A DNA stretch of 64,000 nt from the NCBI GenBank assembly GCA_030180135.1, contig CM058234.1, positions 27,872,766 to 27,936,765 on the forward strand. The letters are read 5' to 3'. The position numbers were made by a program, and so were the translations under genes. The first letter of the stretch is position 1, and every line of letters begins with the position of its first letter. Below are positions 45,001-57,350 of the stretch, in pieces. The DNA is from Orychophragmus violaceus (lineage: Eukaryota; Streptophyta; Magnoliopsida; Brassicales; Brassicaceae). The notes below the pieces were generated by a model, which was not told where the DNA came from, made no database searches, and saw only the letters and a program-made list of their open reading frames with translations.

Positions 45001-46191
45001 TTACTTTTCGTAATGCTGCATCGGCTCTTGTTCTTTGCTTTTGCCGGTTTTCTTAGTGGTTCCGAACTTCTTAGCCTGAGTTGCCTTCTGCTTGTCCAGT
45101 TCTATGAGCTTGTTTACTCGGTGAAGGGCATCCTCGATTGTCATCAGTTTGTTGAGCAACAAGTCCTGATAGAAAGGAGATTCATACCATACGGTATTCA
45201 TCAAGGCCGTGATAGCGAGGGTATCTGAAACCTCCACGCGTGTGATAGTGCTTTTGAAGCGTTCTATGAAGGCTCGCAGGATTTCCTTAGGTCCTTGAGT
45301 CATCGACATCAGCGTGTTGAGGGATTTATCTTTTTCCATGAAGGCGAAGTGATGCTTTATCAAAGCTTGTGATAATTCTTGGAAATTAACGATAGATTCT
45401 GAAGGAAGCCTTGAAAACCAGGTTAAGGCGGCTCGTTCCAAGCTTTTTGCGAAAAGCTGACAGAAACCGATATCTCGTTCAGTGACTCTGAATCGCGCTT
45501 TAGCTGCCACAAGTTTGAATGCGGTCAGGTGGACGGTTTGGTGCAGTTGTAAGATAGCAGTTTGAGTTCTCCGGATGTCAGAGGTAGGTATCAGTGATAC
45601 GTGAAGTGAATGGCGTTCTTTGATTTTCCTCAATTATCCGATCGATTTATGGGGCGGATCCTGAGACGTTATATATCTCGATTTTCAGCTCTTTGAGACT
45701 ATCCCTTAGTTCCATCATTTCGCGACGGTAATCATCGTCTGGACCAGATCTTCGTGTGGTAGGTGCCCAGGGTGTTATGTACCCAGGAGTACCATAGGCT
45801 AGTCGCCTGGTGACGTCTTCCTTCGATTTCTGATGGATGACGCATTGGGGTTTGGACATCCTGCTGGATTGCTGCTCGGAGCGAATTTTATCCTACTTGG
45901 CACGCAACTCATTGATCTGTCCTGCAAATTCTCTCAGCAAATCGTTTTGGGAATCGATTTTGGCTAAAAGCGTCGCTAAGATGGAATCCTGATTGATCTG
46001 CTTATATGTGTTGTCGGGGGGGGGGGGGAGTCTCCTCGCCATCTTTGTGAGTTTATTTTAGGATCATGAGATCGATCGCCATCAGGATCTCCGGCTTCCA
46101 CATCATCGTGATCACTGAGATCGTGATCACTCACTTCACAATCAACCATATGGTTGATCTCGCGATCATCGTTTCCGGTGTTATCGGCCAT
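45001..46191 (-). pseudogene. gag of Gypsy element B
   Basis: Three blocks on the minus strand: N-terminus 46191-45976 (MADNTGNDDREINHMVDCEV, very acidic), middle 45859-45647 and core 45633-45001. The core has FCQLFAKSLERAALTWFSRL and LIKHHFAFMEKDKSLNTLMS, and ends in a lysine-rich GTTKKTGKSKEQE tail. Breaks near 45970 and 45640. A 13-base G run interrupts the N-terminal block at 46016-46028. Confidence 0.75.
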
Positions 46192-46221
46192 CTTTGAGTT
46201 GTTACGAAAACTTTTAAGAAA

Positions 46222-46239
46222 TCCCCACAGTCGGCGCCA
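46222..46239 (-). promoter_or_regulatory. Primer binding site of Gypsy element B
   Basis: On the minus strand TGGCGCCGACTGTGGGGA, two bases from the 5' LTR end, the Tat-lineage style of primer site. Confidence 0.8.
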
Positions 46240-46241
46240 AT

Positions 46242-46817
46242 TCTAAGATCTCAACTCGGTCTATCCGAAGATAGAAAGATTTTTAGGGTTTTCTTAAGGT
46301 ATTATAAAAGTGTTTTTAGAGGAACTCGGCAGATGGTGATGAGATTAGGGTTTCGCTAGGTTTTCGGGAAGAAACAAAGCGGCGGAAGAAAGAAGTTAAA
46401 GTCGGCAGAGAACTTTACAATTAGGGCTTGTAAAATTTCTTTGGAGACTCTTTGCTATAAAAGTTATGTATTGAATAAAACGTGGTTATCTCGGCTAGCT
46501 AGATGCCTTTTTATAGGTTACAGAAGTCGGCGTAAACAATTAGGAAACCCTAGAATAAACTTAGAATATTTTCTATTAACTCGGCGTGAATATCTTCAAA
46601 CGATTCTCCCTGCTTGGCGTGATCTTCACACGCGCCGCTTTAATCCTGCCGCCTTGGTTTTCTATCTTTTCCTTGTTTAACCTAATTGTGTCTCCTACTG
46701 AGCCGCGACGAAGTAACATCTTTCTTTTGGGCCATGACGGGTGGATCCTTTCCTCTTTGGGCCAACCTAAATTCGTGAATGGGCATTTATGGAAGGGTGC
46801 TAATCCTGACACCAACA
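46242..46817 (-). repeat. 5' LTR of Gypsy element B
   Basis: 576 bp, ends TCTAAGATCTC (one change from the TGTAAGATCTC of the other LTR) and ACACCAACA. Retains two blocks lost from the 3' LTR. Confidence 0.85.
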
Positions 46818-47384
46818 ATGCTTCAATTGTCAGATGAGTACTACAAAGCACAAACTTATGGGAGAGTTGAATGAATATACCCCAATAGTATTTTAATTAA
46901 GTAAATGTACATGAAAGTATAAAAATTAGATCGTGATCAATATATTCAGTGATTCATACCATATATGTCCTTCTACACTCGAAAAAAATCTGATAGAAGC
47001 GAGTATTTAATGCATTGCTCCCTGTCTCGAGAAATATCATGCTAAATCTATTGAGAGAAGAGATAACTATTTACAAAATATTTAGGCCGAATCAAGTTCT
47101 AATCTGAACCACACAATAAAACAAATAAAATCTAAGATATTGCCGAAAACCTTTTTTCCTAGAGACGCGAAATTTTTTTTGCCTATATTAATGGAGGCTT
47201 CGGTTTAACATAACTCTGGATTGCCATTAAATTTGTTACATGGAAGAGAGCATTTACTCCGAATCCTGCAAAAATTCTAACAGGTAAGTATAAATATAAA
47301 CTAGATATTCTTATGAATTTTTTTTGAGGTTAGAGGTTGAAACCATGGCCTTCACTATACCACACTTCTTCTTATTTGTTGTAG
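46818..47384. other. AT-rich spacer
   Basis: No coding sense, RNA gene or clear repeat seen. Confidence 0.5.
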
Positions 47385-47681
47385 ATGTCACTACTAGTGC
47401 GCATTGTGAAAGGAAAATGGATGAGGAGAGTAGATAACAAATGGTTTTATGAACCAAATTAGGACGCGACTAACGGCTCGGTTAGGTTGAAGGAGAATGT
47501 TTCTTACACGGATTTAGTTGCCCCGATATCAGCAAAGTTGAACGTTAAGGAAGGAGACAATCTAAACATGAGTTACAAGTGGGCACAATGGATGCTAGGG
47601 CCAGATTGGAGAAAGACTTACCGATATTTATTAGGAACAACGAAGACGCCAAGTCTTGGAGAATTTAGGAAAAACCCTTGA
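47385..47681 (+). pseudogene. MuDR-type transposase N-terminal fragment
   Basis: From ATG 47385: MSLLVRIVKGKWMRRVDNKW, then a stop after FYEPN, then the same frame continues DATNGSVRLKENVSYTDLVA to KNP at 47681. This resembles the N-terminal domain of Arabidopsis MuDR-family proteins (short beta-rich block starting with VRFxKGKW). No zinc finger or catalytic domain follows. Probably debris of the same MULE family as the DUF1985 fragment beyond it. Confidence 0.45.
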
Positions 47682-48848
47682 TAGGTTAGACACAAACTTG
47701 AAGTCGGGGATATCTACTCTCTGTTTCACCCCATTTTCGTCTACTTTCCGAAGAATGTGTCTACTAAATTTTCATAAGGCGTCCATAACCTGAAATAATA
47801 AGTTAATATTGAGATGCATAAGGTAGATAGTTTTGTGAAAAATATTTGAAGTATTAAACTACTAGCTAGCATAGTTAGTAAATAACAAAAATACTAGTAA
47901 CCATCTTTACATACAAAATTAAACACACATACGGGTTTACAATAACGATCAACTAACCTTTGCCGGGATTTTCTTTTGCCTTTGGAATAGATCAATGACC
48001 TCTTTGGATGAAAGAGTAATAGAGTTACTCTTGTGATAGGTGTTGCACAGTTAAATGGAAATCTCAATTGGACGCCAACCAAGTTTAAGGAAATGAAGTA
48101 TTTTAAAGAAGAAGAAGAAAGGTAAAATACCTCTTAGTCGAATTCAATGCTCTCTGTAACCTCTCTTCCCTTTCCCTTTCTAAATCAGCTTGAGATGATG
48201 TTTGCTGCCCTATTAAAGTCATGATCCTCTTATCGCACTGAAAGCGCTCATCAAGCCTAGTTCAAATATTCCTTGCCAGTTTACTTTTCCTTTGCATCTC
48301 GTCATTCAGTTTGGTTTTGCCCTCATACACTTCACTTGGTCAGTCTCCAAATCGGTTGTGATTACACGGAGTTCTTGTGTTATAACAAGCGAGTATAATG
48401 AATGCCACGTGATCTGGCTATCAACTTTCAGATTGCTGAGTACCTTTTGAGTGATTCCAGATTGAGGAGGGTTCTTATCTGCCACGTCACGTGCCACTTT
48501 CTAAGTAGGGTTAACATACAACACACAAAAGAAAAGAAAAAACTTTGTTATATTTTGATCTAAAAATACTTTGGTTAGCAGTAAACTATTATAAACGTTA
48601 GTTCGGGTAACGTTTAATAGAAGAAAACCTCGGAAGCATATGTCTGAACATGAGAGATGTGCTCTGATGGGATTTGAGAATCATCAGATGTTTGTTTATG
48701 GCCTTTATCATCAGTCTCATTTACGAGGTATGACGCTTCTTTATCACCTTTGGTGGGGTGTAGACAACTATTTGTACCAAGAGAAGTAATGGTTGGGACT
48801 ACATAAAAACTATATTAGAATGGAACTATTAAGGATTGATAAAGTAGG
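47682..48848. other. Spacer, possible exon debris of the DUF1985 gene
   Basis: No supportable ORF. The minus strand 48100-48500 has short protein-like pieces (ARDVADKNPPQSGITQKVLS) that could be tail exons of the neighbouring DUF1985-type gene. Confidence 0.35.
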
Positions 48849-50570
48849 TTAAACTAATTGTTGGTTAATGTCATTTGAAGGAAACACTACCTTCCCCATA
48901 TCATTTTTTTGGCTATTTTCATTTTCATTGCCCGTCTCCGCGTCCTGACCATACTCAGACATTACTTCATGTATCATTTCGCTCGCAGTTGGACTAATAT
49001 GACTATCATTGTCATTCGGAGACTTTGAACCTGAAGAATCCCCGACAAAGCCATTTCCATTCTCGCCAATTCTATTATCACCATTTCCACACGCATCATC
49101 ACCATTTCCACGGGCATCATAACCATTGGGTTGCAAAGGTGTTGGGTTGTTCCATCGTGGTGGGCTACTCTGGTGGGCAGTTCCATCTACTACAAAATTG
49201 ACTTTAAACCACTCAGTTATTCCATATACAATAACCTTGTTGTTATCTGCAATCTCCTTGGCAACAATTGTTGGTAGATAAGGTAGAAGCGCCTTGACAA
49301 TGTCATCAACCGTGAAGATGTTTGAGCTGGAAGGTTGACTGGAACTAATATGAGTGTTACTTTTCCCACCTAGAACCCTACAAGCAATAACTTTCCCTTT
49401 CCTGATGTGGGTCTTTTTTGTCTATTAGTTCTTCCTGGTGGGTTTTCTGGAACAACAGTCTCTTCAAGTATCTCTTCTTTGGTAAAAATTGAATTTTCAA
49501 ATTCACAGCATTCTTCAATGAGTTTAACCGAATTGTCCATTAACGGGTCTTCTTCATCATATGTCCAAAGTCAAACTCGAGATGAATGATAGGGAAAACG
49601 TCAACTTGTTTGAAGGGATTAAATTGAATGAAAATCAGTGAATCTATATAAGCGATAGTTACTGGCAACTTGTTAACGTAGTGGTAACAAAAATACATGT
49701 AATCTTGTTAACCAAATGTTCATTTTAAGTTTCTTTTAACAACATAAACTGTTTTTGTTACCATGCAACAAAGATTTCTCTAAACTAGTTTAGCATATAA
49801 ATTACCTAACTTATTTCAGGGAATAAACAATAACATACCACATAATTTTGGTTAACATTTCTCAGTTGATTAACCCTCAATGTAACCCTCTGAGGTGCTT
49901 GAGCAACGAAATTGTCTTCTTGATTACTGGGTTTTCCACATGGCGAAATGAGGTTTTCTGGTATGGCAAGGACAACTTCTAATACGACCATTTGCACCGC
50001 ATAAAAGAAACCTTGAATTGCAACATTAGCAGTCGCAAACTGAGTAATGTCTCTTTCCTTAAGAGAAGACGTTACCATCTTGAATGACTTCCTCCCCCAC
50101 GGTTAAGCCAGAAAGTCATCAAGGTTTCTGGTCATTTCAGCGTGCTCCATGTTATTCGTGAGCTTCAGAAAGTGTGTGGTTGGGGCGAGAATCGCATCCA
50201 CAAATGCGAGGCAAGCAAGATGGAGCCGCATCTGAGGGTCTTTCACAGTCTTCTTCTTAAGCATCCCTATTATCTTGCCAACCGTGATATTTCCATCAAT
50301 CCCAAATAGCTCCGTGTAAAATGCCTTTTTGCTCTTTGCGGTGAATTTCCTTCTCTTCTTCTGAGGTGCCGCGAACTTGCCACATTTAAGACCCGTGACA
50401 ATTTGAATTCACGAAGTGAAAATATGATCGGATAATCGGCGAAGAGAAACCATATCTCATTCACGTTCAACACCACTAACTGACGGTATAGTAGATGAAG
50501 AGCAAAGTCTCAGACAAAGCTGGCATCGACTGCATCTCCAAAAGCTTGCCAAATTGGAATTTGGAGAGGA
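48849..50570 (-). pseudogene. DUF1985-type MULE-associated gene, decayed
   Basis: Minus strand, in order: QFGKLLEMQSMPA-like lead; EIWFLFADYPIIFSLREFKL (50460-50390), the DUF1985 signature; a helical piece with LRLHLACLAFVDAILAP-like reading (about 50260-50160); then MVTSSLKERDITQFATANVA and IQGFFYAVQMVVLEVV (50078-49970). Last comes an N/D/G-rich low-complexity linker (49136-48849). Frames are broken by stops and probably introns. DUF1985 genes in Brassicaceae usually also carry an Ulp1-like protease and travel with MULEs; the protease is not seen here. Confidence 0.55.
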
Positions 50571-52206
50571 ATTGGATTTCAGACCCGTCCAAGGTTGATT
50601 TTATTAAGCCAATAACGCTCATTTTCTGGTATGTGTTGACTCTTTCGCCGTTGGATGCGTGTCCATAAGTGATTAATTGGTTGGGAAGAGGCGGTCTTTC
50701 TATCTTCGATTGAGAGTTTAGACTTAGTAGTGAAAATGATTTTGATAGAATTTTCTCGGAAAGACAACGATTTGACAGTTTTGACTTAATCGTTGTGACG
50801 ATTTCTTACGGGTTGTGGTTTTCCCCTAGTTTGATTGAATGTGTAACTTTTACTTCAAACCCCTAAATAAAGACACAACCCTACACTTTTCCCTCAAACA
50901 AATATTCTTTCGTGTCTCTACCCACACAATAATTTAAAAAAAAAATAATCCAAAAAGATACTTAATTTTATTGAGTTATCGGTTGTGTGTGGCAGTAACT
51001 GTAAATACACCTATAACTCACCCTAACACTTTTCACTGTTGCTATAAATCACTCGATTTAGGCTTAGGGATTCGATGTCTTCTCACAAGTGTACATAAGG
51101 CATGATACAATGTCACATCGACAAAACTAATATGAATTTTATCTAAGGACATTTGTTCATAATTCCCCAAACTTATTTGATTGTTTTTAATTATGAAAGT
51201 TATGATTCTTTGGCCTTTATTTTTTTGGGTATAACCCATAACAATACCACGTTTAAAACTATTTTTGCATAAGGCAAATAACATCTTACAAAGGATATGC
51301 CTACTGTTTTAGTAAAACCAATGAACATAGAGAAACAAAACGTGCCAATGCAAACACAAACACATGTATGACAAATTTATAGATATGCCAAATTTTTTTC
51401 TTTCTTTTTTTGTTATTAATATTATTCTTCTTCTCCAACTTTTTTATATGCATATGATTACGAACTTCCGTTTAAGTAAGTGGAGTAATGACGGATTTCG
51501 GCTCTAAAACTCTCAAGTAGAATCTTGACACCGACTTGTTAAGAATCTCGTTGGTCTTAGATATGTTCTCCAGATCATTGGAGGCCCATATATAGGAACG
51601 TTTCTTTTGTAAGATTGTGGACAAGATTTTTTTGAAGTGTTAACAATTTCTTGTACGATTTGTTTATGACATTTGGAAGTTTTGAAGAGTTGATCAGCTA
51701 AATAAAAAAGTAGGCAAATTGTCCTCTCATGAAATCTTGACCTATCATCAAGTCGTCACTTAATCCTAGAGTTAGGCATTCCTTAAATTAGATTTTCTGT
51801 GAAGACTACAATAGATCAAAAATTATCTTTCCACTTCCTTTTTGCCTTTTTGCCTCTTTGAAAATTAGGATTAGAAGATCAATGTGATTTAGGATTAAAT
51901 TATGTTTATGTAGGAAAAGACAAAACTATAAATTTGTTAAATGTCTTTCCTATTTTTTTACTAGGATTGGCTTGGATCGATGGGCTAGCGTAGCGTGTGT
52001 TTAATCTCTCACTAATTATATCTATCTAATAATTAAAAGATAGCAAAGATAGCAACAAAAAAACAAATAAAGATTACATTTTGATGGGTCAAAAAACAAA
52101 GTTGGGTATATGGCTTAATCCTATGAGAGCGATGGATGTCATAAATGCTCCATATAAATTAGATTTTTGCTTCAAGAAAGGGAAGAGAGTAAAAGATACC
52201 CCCTCC
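50571..52206. other. AT-rich intergenic stretch
   Basis: No credible ORF, RNA or ordered repeat found. Short ORFs on either strand here lack recognisable composition. Confidence 0.5.
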
Positions 52207-52679
52207 ATTTCAGATTAAGAGAGATTTACACCAAAGGGCACCTTCCCTCCACTTTCTTACATGAAAGGACACATATGGTACTGTTCACAGTTTCAAGCCC
52301 AATATTGGCTGAATTGCCCTTCAATGACACTCTTTTTGGTTAGCATTTTGTAACTAGAAGAAAAAGTTACCTCTTTCAAATCATGTCCATTAGATCTAAG
52401 AGATCGTGTGGCTGAGATTGAGAAGAGTTGTTTATTTAAAAAAAAAAATGATTTTTTCTTTCTCATCATCTCTCCCTCTCACTCACGTACTAATTTTAGT
52501 TTTTTTTTCCTCACCCCCTTTCATTTCTATTTTAAGTTTATAGGTTTTTTCAAAAACTTGAATTAATTTTTTTTGATGTTATAAACTTTAATTTTTTTTT
52601 CTCTACAATATGATATCCATTTTGATATATTTTTGTTGATTTTAGATCAAATCTTATGGATGTTAAAACGTTAGTATAA

Positions 52680-54860
52680 TGATAAACAATGTCCATAAAT
52701 AAATGTACACATATATGTGTCGACATGGATGATAAAAAAAGTAAATATACCCATCAACCATGTTATCGTCCACGATAAAACAGATCTACATCTATACAAT
52801 CGCTTTGACATAGTGAATTGAATACGATTATAAGCCTTCGACAACATGTCCACACAAGTCATAACCATGGAAAAATAAGAGAAGTAAGAGATGAATAAAG
52901 TAAGACATTTGTCATACTATACACATCATATTCCATTTTGGGTGTTATCAGACGGTTGTCCACGGAAATTCGTATTTTCTTTAAAAACATGCAATTTACG
53001 TGAAAAAATAGAAAATATTCAAATATACTAAAAAAAAAATTTTATGTCCATCAAACGATATTCACAATTTTAGCAACATGTAATATCGTATAAAAATTAC
53101 TCAAATGTTGGTATAACATTGCCATAAGTTAGATTTATGGATATTGTTTGGTGGACATTGACACAACTACACATTACACAATCTAGTACTATAATTTGTT
53201 GTAGCATAAACAAATGTGTGTTAACATATCCACGATTAGAGTATTTTGGACACACACTTATCCACACACATAATTTAGCATGAACAAATGCGTGTTAGCA
53301 TGTCTATAATTGAATACACATATGTTCACACACATATGTGATAAAACTATGACAATATATGTACAAAACTATGACAATATAATTTAATGTCCATAAAAAG
53401 AATATCCACCTGCAATATTTTGGTACTGTTTAGTGGACATTGATATCAATATGTGATATTACGCAAATTGTCCACAAAAATTCATATTTTTTTAAAAAAA
53501 AAACTAGCAATTTAGGTGATGGAAAACAAGAATTAGATTGCCTAACTTAAGAAGGTCACGCTTCAAAATCCATAATAGAACTTGCAGAATCTAGTAGCCA
53601 GTAAATTTACACAACTGATGTACACGGCCAACCGCAAACGACAAGTTTATAATGTCCATTAGCATTGGTACACACAAAAAAATAAAACACTAAGCTTTTA
53701 GTGAATGGCTTGTGAACACTCGGTTCTCAACTAAATCAATTAACCATGTACATCATACATACACAATAAACACTCCACCAAAGAACATACATAAAACACG
53801 ATTACAATGTAACCATTGCACATGGACATCCATAAAACCCGACATGGACATCCATAAAACCCTTGTACACGGCTTATGCACAATCCCTTGTACACATAAA
53901 TTGTGTACTGAGCATGAAAGAACTGTGAAAACCCAGTATCAAAGTCTGATCCACCAATACATCAATACAAACCTTCAGCAAAGAAAAAGTCTCAACTAAA
54001 ATAAAATGTCTAATTTCATAAGCATTCGTATAGGAAAACAGAACTAAGTGTACTAAATTGTTGTCCACAAACAATTTGTCCACGAAAAGTCTCAATTTGT
54101 TGTCCACGAACGAAATTGTTGTCCACTAAGCTTGTGTCCTCCTGCACGGTTACAACCACAAAGAGAGACAAGATCATAAACTCCTTCAATACATTGGTGA
54201 ACCATATCCACCGCTCCCAAATCCTAAAACACTTGAACAAAAAGCCAGAAATTATACATAGAAGCTAATGGCACATCAAAGAGCGAGAGAGAATCCACAA
54301 ACAGGATCCACCAAGAGAATCCACAAATCTGTAAACACGCCAAGAGAATCCAAAAACCGAAGAAGGTGAAAAGGGTTGAGGAGTACACACCCACGACGGC
54401 GTACACACCCTCTCTTATCGTCGCGTCCATGTCCTGTCGCAGCTGCAGCGTCCACGCGAGAAGGAAGACAGAGGTAGTTCATCTGCTCCTCCGCCGGATC
54501 CTTATCCTCTGCATTGTTTATGGAAAGTGTTAGAAACAAAAAAAAAACTTAAAACACTCATCAACCATATTATTGTCCATCGCTATCTAAGTGTCCACCA
54601 CGATAGCGTACACATATTGATTCATAACACATTACTTAATGTCCACAGAAAAGCGTACAAGGGGTTAGATAGTTTGACAAACGACAGAAAGTGTCGACTA
54701 AAGATAAGAATTGAGATTACGATATCTGAAAATCTAACACACGAGTCCTAAGAAAACGAGAGAACCGTACACAGGAAATGAAAAATATATCGAGATTAGG
54801 AATCAACAAATCGAGATCAGTAAAAAAACAAACTTTTCATCCGAGATGTCCACGATTTAA
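52680..54860. repeat. Dispersed TGTCCAC / GTGGACA word cluster
   Basis: About twenty copies of TGTCCAY or its complement in 2.2 kb, for example at 52849, 52957, 53150, 53430, 53469, 54061, 54075, 54099, 54119, 54590, 54640 and 54846. GTGTACA-like words are also frequent. Orientation is mixed and spacing irregular, unlike a tandem satellite. Confidence 0.6.
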
Positions 54861-55504
54861 TAGCCAGAAGACTGTAGAACTAGATGTTCAGAAAAACAAG
54901 TTTGATCAATGTACAGATAGCGAAGTGAAAAATCAGAAATATGATCTGGTAAATATAGATAAAAAAAACTATCTCAATAAACAAACTATTGATCAAAACT
55001 ATTGACCGACATCTGCATCCCAATAAACAAGATAAACTATTAAAAGCATATACAAAGCATGAGAAGAGAAGAAATTCCACACCATCTCAAAGTATAAACC
55101 TTTTAGAACAAAATTCGAGCCTAATAACATCTAATCCCAAGCAATTTCACTTCTATAGTGTCGGAAACGATGATTTTGGTTCCTGGTCACGCAAGATAAA
55201 CTGCATAAAGCTAAAATCTAAATAAAAGGAGATCCCTTTAAGGTCAATCCGAGTCTAATCTTCCATGACAGAACCAATTATGAAAGCAGAGGCTGAGAAT
55301 ATGAAAGCTCAAGAACCAAAGCCCTAAGAATATTGAAGGAGAAACTCACCTGGAAACTGGGTTCTTCAGCTTGACACTCCCAAAAAAGGTTGCTTGGAAA
55401 AAAGATTGACACAAGCACACAGCAGGGTTGTCACAGTCTCGAGCCGTATCATCTCCTCGATCCCAAACTCTTTAGCGAAATCTTGTACATACGCAAGAAC
55501 AGAA

Positions 55505-55878
55505 ATGGTCTGCGAGCAATTCTCTTCCCTCTACCATTACAAGGCTGCATAAACCCTATGCTTCAGCTAGCAAACATCCTATTCTCAAGAGGCTTCTCAA
55601 TCACCATCATCCACACACGTTTCAACTCCCCCAAATCTTCCGACCACCCTCTCTTCACTTTCTTACAGATCCCCGACGGTTTGTCCGAAACTCAAACGCA
55701 ATGTCGGGATGTCCTGCTTCAGCTCACGCTTCTCAACAAGAACTGCGAGAACCCATTACGAGAGTGTTCGAGTAAACTCATCAAACCTGATTCAGATTTA
55801 GGAAAAGAGGAAGATAAGATTAGTTGTTTGATCGATGATTCTGGGTGGATTTTCACACGGACCGTTGCAGAGAGTTGA
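55505..55878 (+). pseudogene. Captured UDP-glycosyltransferase (UGT76-like) N-terminal fragment
   Basis: The plus strand encodes AILFPLPLQGCINPMLQLAN, then FSRGFSITIIHTRFNSPKSS, LFTFLQIPDGLSETQTQ and ISCLIDDSGWIFTRTVAES, then stop. It corresponds to the N-terminal donor-independent half of Arabidopsis UGT76 enzymes, about residues 10-130. The C-terminal PSPG box is absent. The stop falls where the family continues FNLPR. The upstream ORF start (MLGKKIDTST) is not UGT-like. It lies near the right end of the inverted-repeat block, so gene capture is the likely origin. Confidence 0.75.
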
Positions 55879-56215
55879 CAGATCAAACAAACACAAACCA
55901 TCTGGTACAATAGAGAAAATAAAAGATTCAAAATTTGAAAGTTGAAACGAGAGAGAGAGAGAGAGGAGAGTGAGGAAGAGGAGAAAAGTGAGAGGCTGAG
56001 AGGAGAAAGAAGTTGTGGTTTCAATAAGAAACTAGATAGGGTAAATAGGTTTTCTCTAGTTACGTGATTTAGTTAGTGGGTTAGTTGAAATAGAGGGGCA
56101 AAGGGGTAAAAAAACAGGCTGAAGGTATCCTAAATCATGAAGGTGTCCTTTGATGTAATTAAAGCACTAGAAGGTGCCCTCTCATGTAATTTTCTCTCAG
56201 ATTAAATGTCGTTTA

Positions 56216-56565
56216 ATTTTTTTTTACACATATTAAAAAAATAATTAAATTTTCAGTTTTACTTTTCATTTTTTTTTTTCATCTGTAAATATATTGATAA
56301 GGGCCATAACCACAATGTCCTCATTACATCCGTTCCATCCATCAACCAAATAAGATGATAAGTACCCTTCACTCTCTCCTACAGAGCATCAAAAAATTCC
56401 TTGACTAACACTAAACGTCAATGCTAAATAAACAAAGGCCCTAAGGCCTACCAAAAAGAGTTCATCAACCCCAATCACAGAGCCTGACCTTCTAAGACCT
56501 CAAAAGGTAGGGTCCCAAGGGGACAACATCAAAGACTGTCAGAACCACCTAACCGGGCAAAGATA
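56216..56565. other. AT-rich spacer
   Basis: Begins with a poly-T stretch (near 56216-56280). No coding sense seen. Confidence 0.4.
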
Positions 56566-56850
56566 TCAAACAGAGGGAATCACCCTTTCATCCTCAAACA
56601 GCTCAGCTAACCAATGAGGCTGATTGGAGGCTACGTACGACTGATATAGCCCACACCTATCAACACTTTGAGCAATGATCGACGCCCCTCTATTTGCTTT
56701 CCTAGTTTCAACTTTTAGCCGCCAATTACTTATATGAGACAGATTCCACAGCAATTCCGACGCAAAGAACCTATAAGAAGGCCATGCTCTTGGCCTTAAG
56801 ATTGTCCCTAATAGATCTGCATCCTGTGCTGCAAAGATAACCTTATCCAC
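56566..56850 (-). pseudogene. LINE RNase H C-terminal fragment
   Basis: Minus-strand 94-codon ORF with VETRKANRGASIIAQSVDRC, GLYQSYVASNQPHWLAELFE and DERVIPSV. It is the RVT_3 RNase H end typical of plant LINE ORF2 and of related host gene fragments (R-x-x-N-x-x-A/G-x-x-I/L-A). No upstream RT domain. Confidence 0.6.
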
Positions 56851-57350
56851 TTTATAACCTTATCCAGATTTACTTTTCATTTATTACATATATAATGTGT
56901 TGTTCAAGCTTAATACTAAATTAAAAAATAAAGATAAAATTGGAAAACTTAGTTAAAAATTGCATTGAAAATGTAAAACTACACATATAATGAAACAAAA
57001 ACTAAACTCTAAAACGACACAGAGAGTAAATCTTAGGGCCATTTGATTCATTAAAGACTTCACTTTCTCCCACACATACATTCATACCTTAGTTTTCTCC
57101 TCTGTCCCCTCTCACATAGATTGTCTTCTTGTGCCATAACAGCTACCAGTCTACCACAATATCGTTGGAACACAAAGACACTTAGATTTATAAATACAAT
57201 GAACTGAAAAGGGAATACCTGTAACTAAGAAGATTTGTGTTCGCTTTCTCAACTCATTTAGAGAAATATTTTTAACTTAAAACCTACCTAAATAATAAAA
57301 CAGATATTTTAAAAATAGATCCCTACGGATTGTGAAGAGAGATTCCTGTC
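56851..57350. other. Spacer beyond the 3' end of WDR5a
   Basis: AT-rich, includes the presumed 3' UTR and terminator of the WDR5a gene; no other feature supported. Confidence 0.5.

Larger units (their letters stand above)
27626..46817 (-). mobile_element. Tat-like Ty3/Gypsy element B, decayed, with two nested insertions
   Basis: Minus-strand element bounded by LTRs 46817-46242 (5') and 28148-27626 (3'). The near-matching 5-bp target duplication is ATGTT (27621-27625) against ATGCT (46818-46822). Order on the minus strand: primer site, gag, protease, RT, RNase H, integrase, then a long spacer with a 28-bp tandem array, an ORF in the opposite orientation, a C-run polypurine tract, and the 3' LTR. 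That layout, with an extra antisense ORF and tandem repeats between pol and the 3' LTR, is known for the Tat/Grande/Ogre lineage. Nested in it are an Athila-like fragment and Copia element 3. All frames are broken and the LTRs differ by two indels, so it is old. Confidence 0.85.
52207..56215. mobile_element. MULE-like transposon block with inverted ends and captured gene pieces
   Basis: The left end (52207-52275) and the reverse complement of the right end (about 56130-56215) share GAGAGA, TTACA, AGGGCACCTTC, TTACATGAAAGGACAC-type words in the same order, at about 70% similarity over some 65 bp. The interior has about twenty TGTCCA(C/T) words and a UGT-like exon fragment; no transposase ORF is present. 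That fits a non-autonomous Pack-MULE-like element. Exact termini and target duplication could not be fixed. Confidence 0.5.

Noticed and set aside
53712..54240. Short ORFs rich in H, T and K in the TGTCCAC region as genes
   Set aside because: Their composition reflects the repeated TGTCCAC/GTGTACA words; no start context or homology.
55390..55878. Complete UDP-glycosyltransferase gene
   Set aside because: Only the N-terminal quarter is present; the PSPG sugar-donor box is absent and the start region is unrelated.
26881..57300. Hidden BAM2-like receptor kinase between BCAT and WDR5a
   Set aside because: I looked for kinase motifs (HRD, DFG) and leucine-rich repeats in the ORFs of both strands and saw none.
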